Assembly: GCA_030431525.1 (NCBI GenBank) | Contig: JAUIJC010000029.1 | Coordinates: forward strand, 1-60,905 | DNA length: 60,905 bases | Direction of reading: 5' to 3' | From: Bacteroidia bacterium | GTDB taxonomy: Bacteria > Bacteroidota > Bacteroidia > Cytophagales > JAAEPT01 | Shown: positions 60,070 to 60,905 of the stretch, piece after piece | Layout: each line of letters begins with the position of its first letter | How positions within the stretch are numbered: the stretch's first letter is position 1 | Program-made: the position numbers and the translations under genes | The notes under the pieces: model-generated | What the model saw: the letters and a program-made list of their open reading frames with translations, nothing else | What the model was told of the DNA's origin: nothing | Database searches by the model: none

Positions 60070-60105
60070 AATAGGCCATCTCAAATCGAGGTGGCCTATT
60101 TTTTT
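60070..60105 (+). terminator. Terminator of chitin-binding protein gene 2
   Basis: AATAGGCCATCTC pairs with GAGGTGGCCTATT, followed by a T-run to 60105. Confidence 0.92.
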
Positions 60106-60285
60106 GTGTACCCAACTGGAATAATCAAGCACCTGTTTGGGTGCTAACAACAAAAAATAGCACTATCCCAACACAACAAAAAGACTCCCTTAATTGATGA
60201 TTTTCGACTACTAAACCAAGCTCTCCACCTATCACCAAATTCGTCCCTTTCACTCATTCATTTTCAACCTTAGTGTTCAAACATA

Positions 60286-60293
60286 TATATTTG
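60286..60293 (+). promoter_or_regulatory. -7 box of a candidate small RNA
   Basis: TATATTTG fits TAnnTTTG. The -33 region has TTTTC in place of TTTG. No open frame follows. Confidence 0.55.
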
Positions 60294-60299
60294 CACTCC

Positions 60300-60477
60300 A
60301 AATTCGTCAACAGCCCCATTAGGTTTTCATCGCTTTGTTTTAACAGCTTTTAAAAAATGTCAATTGGCCAAAAGCTATCAATGACTCTTCATATTATATG
60401 GAAGGAATGCGTTCCTTCTTTCACGCTCATTTTTGGGGAAAATGAGCATGGCCATTCCTCACGGGATGGCCTTTTTT
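60300..60477 (+). ncRNA. Candidate small RNA (about 178 nt)
   Basis: Starts about 7 bases after a TATATTTG box and ends at a terminator. Four hairpins in sequence: AGCTTTT/AAAAGCT (60345-60351 with 60370-60376), GAAGGAA/TTCCTTC (60401-60407 with 60412-60418), GCTCATTTT/AAAATGAGC (60425-60433 with 60439-60447) and the terminator GGCCAT/ATGGCC (60450-60471) plus six T. No start codon gives a plausible protein. It could be a regulatory RNA or a 6S-like RNA; no specific family is recognised. Confidence 0.5.
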
Positions 60478-60905
60478 ATTGCTTCATTTTTTCGCGCTCC
60501 GCTTTGGTAGCAAAAGCAATAATCATAGAGCTCTGAATAGACCATTTTTGACGTGTAGGTTCCAGCTTTGACACAAAGTAATAGCTCGCCACCTGAAACC
60601 TCACGCCCACTGGCCCAGATACTACTTTCTTACCAAAACCTCCACCCACAGGAACTCGCCATCGCCCTCCTTCTGGCCCTTTCCAGTTCACCGAAATAAT
60701 TGGAATGGAAGTTAGATACCACTCCTTTGGCAATTGATAGTAGAAAAAGGACTGGATTACAGCCACATTAATATCATTCCTATCAGAACTTCCATTCCCC
60801 ACCGACCACAAGTTTTCAGCGAACGTCCCAATCAGCCATTTCTCTTTATAAACCGCCAAAGAGATAGAAGGGCCCATGCAAAAACGCTTAAAACCCAAAA
60901 ACTCA
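60476..60905 (-). CDS. Outer-membrane transporter-like protein, 3' part (cut by the window end)
   Basis: At least 142 residues; the frame stays open to base 60905, so the N-terminus is missing. MGPSISLAVYKEKWLIGTFAENLWSVGN, QSFFYYQLPKEWYLTSIPIISVNWKGPEGGRWRVPVGGGFGKK, GPVGVRFQVASYYFV and the closing strand KWSIQSSMIIAF match the C-terminal third of the transporter-like outer-membrane barrels often annotated as neuromedin U-type or phenol-degradation MetA-type. Its stop codon overlaps the T-run of the small RNA terminator. Confidence 0.8.
   Translation of the reverse strand, partial: EFLGFKRFCMGPSISLAVYKEKWLIGTFAENLWSVGNGSSDRNDINVAVIQSFFYYQLPKEWYLTSIPIISVNWKGPEGGRWRVPVGGGFGKKVVSGPVGVRFQVASYYFVSKLEPTRQKWSIQSSMIIAFATKAEREKMKQ

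Overview
The window is chromosomal DNA of a Bacteroidota bacterium, most likely a free-living Cytophagales-type organism. The evidence is: promoters of the Bacteroidota type (TTG, 19-21 bases, TAnnTTTG) before tRNA, ribosomal and surface-protein genes; almost no Shine-Dalgarno sequences; type IX secretion (T9SS) C-terminal sorting domains; a fused SecDF; an alternative GlmU-like sugar nucleotidyltransferase; and a MreBCD-PBP2-RodA cluster. The genus is not established.

Layout. 1-8.3 kb: an Asn-run small protein, a sodium:solute symporter, two DUF3575-like outer-membrane proteins, an alkyltransferase-like protein without the catalytic Cys, GlmU-like protein, a nonsense-truncated small gene, a KPKIP-repeat protein and a SIMPL protein. 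8.3-13.9 kb: MATE exporter, MoxR ATPase, a Val-Gly-Leu tRNA operon, a SCO/cytochrome c pair and dapF. 14-20.8 kb: two tandem T9SS-type paralogues, a GOGAT-like flavoprotein, a lipoprotein, a membrane-anchored HNH protein, a DCC oxidoreductase and a GT2 glycosyltransferase bracketed by direct repeats. 21-28.3 kb: two tRNA-Val genes, an AraC regulator, TrkA, rhomboid protease and secDF. 28.5-33 kb: GT4, DUF2461, lysine-type saccharopine/alanine dehydrogenase. 33.2-39.1 kb: mreB-mreC-mreD-mrdA-rodA (rod shape and lateral wall growth). 39-47 kb: hydrolase, TPR protein, a possible kinase-fold protein, argG, an SDR, a GxxExxY gene embedded in its repeats, and an arginine-cluster type GNAT acetyltransferase. 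47-51.4 kb: rpsP-rimM-trmD-rplS and a DUF389 membrane protein. 51.6-60.9 kb: two envelope proteins, gcvP, two duplicated chitin-binding T9SS surface proteins, a candidate small RNA, and the end of an outer-membrane transporter-like gene.

Two things stand out. First, the GNAT gene is preceded by its own promoter and a 34-codon open frame carrying five consecutive arginine codons, with mutually exclusive downstream hairpins: a candidate arginine-sensing attenuator. Second, the intergenic spaces are populated by several families of palindromes built from 7-base (or 9-base) units. The 7-base families sit with their 3' edge a few bases before the next start codon, and in rimM and trmD they supply the upstream stop codon. 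Every junction of the rpsP-rimM-trmD-rplS operon carries at least one. No transposase or RAYT gene is present in the window to explain them.

Coordinates, motifs and base pairings were read by eye. Family names come from recalled motif knowledge, not from a search.
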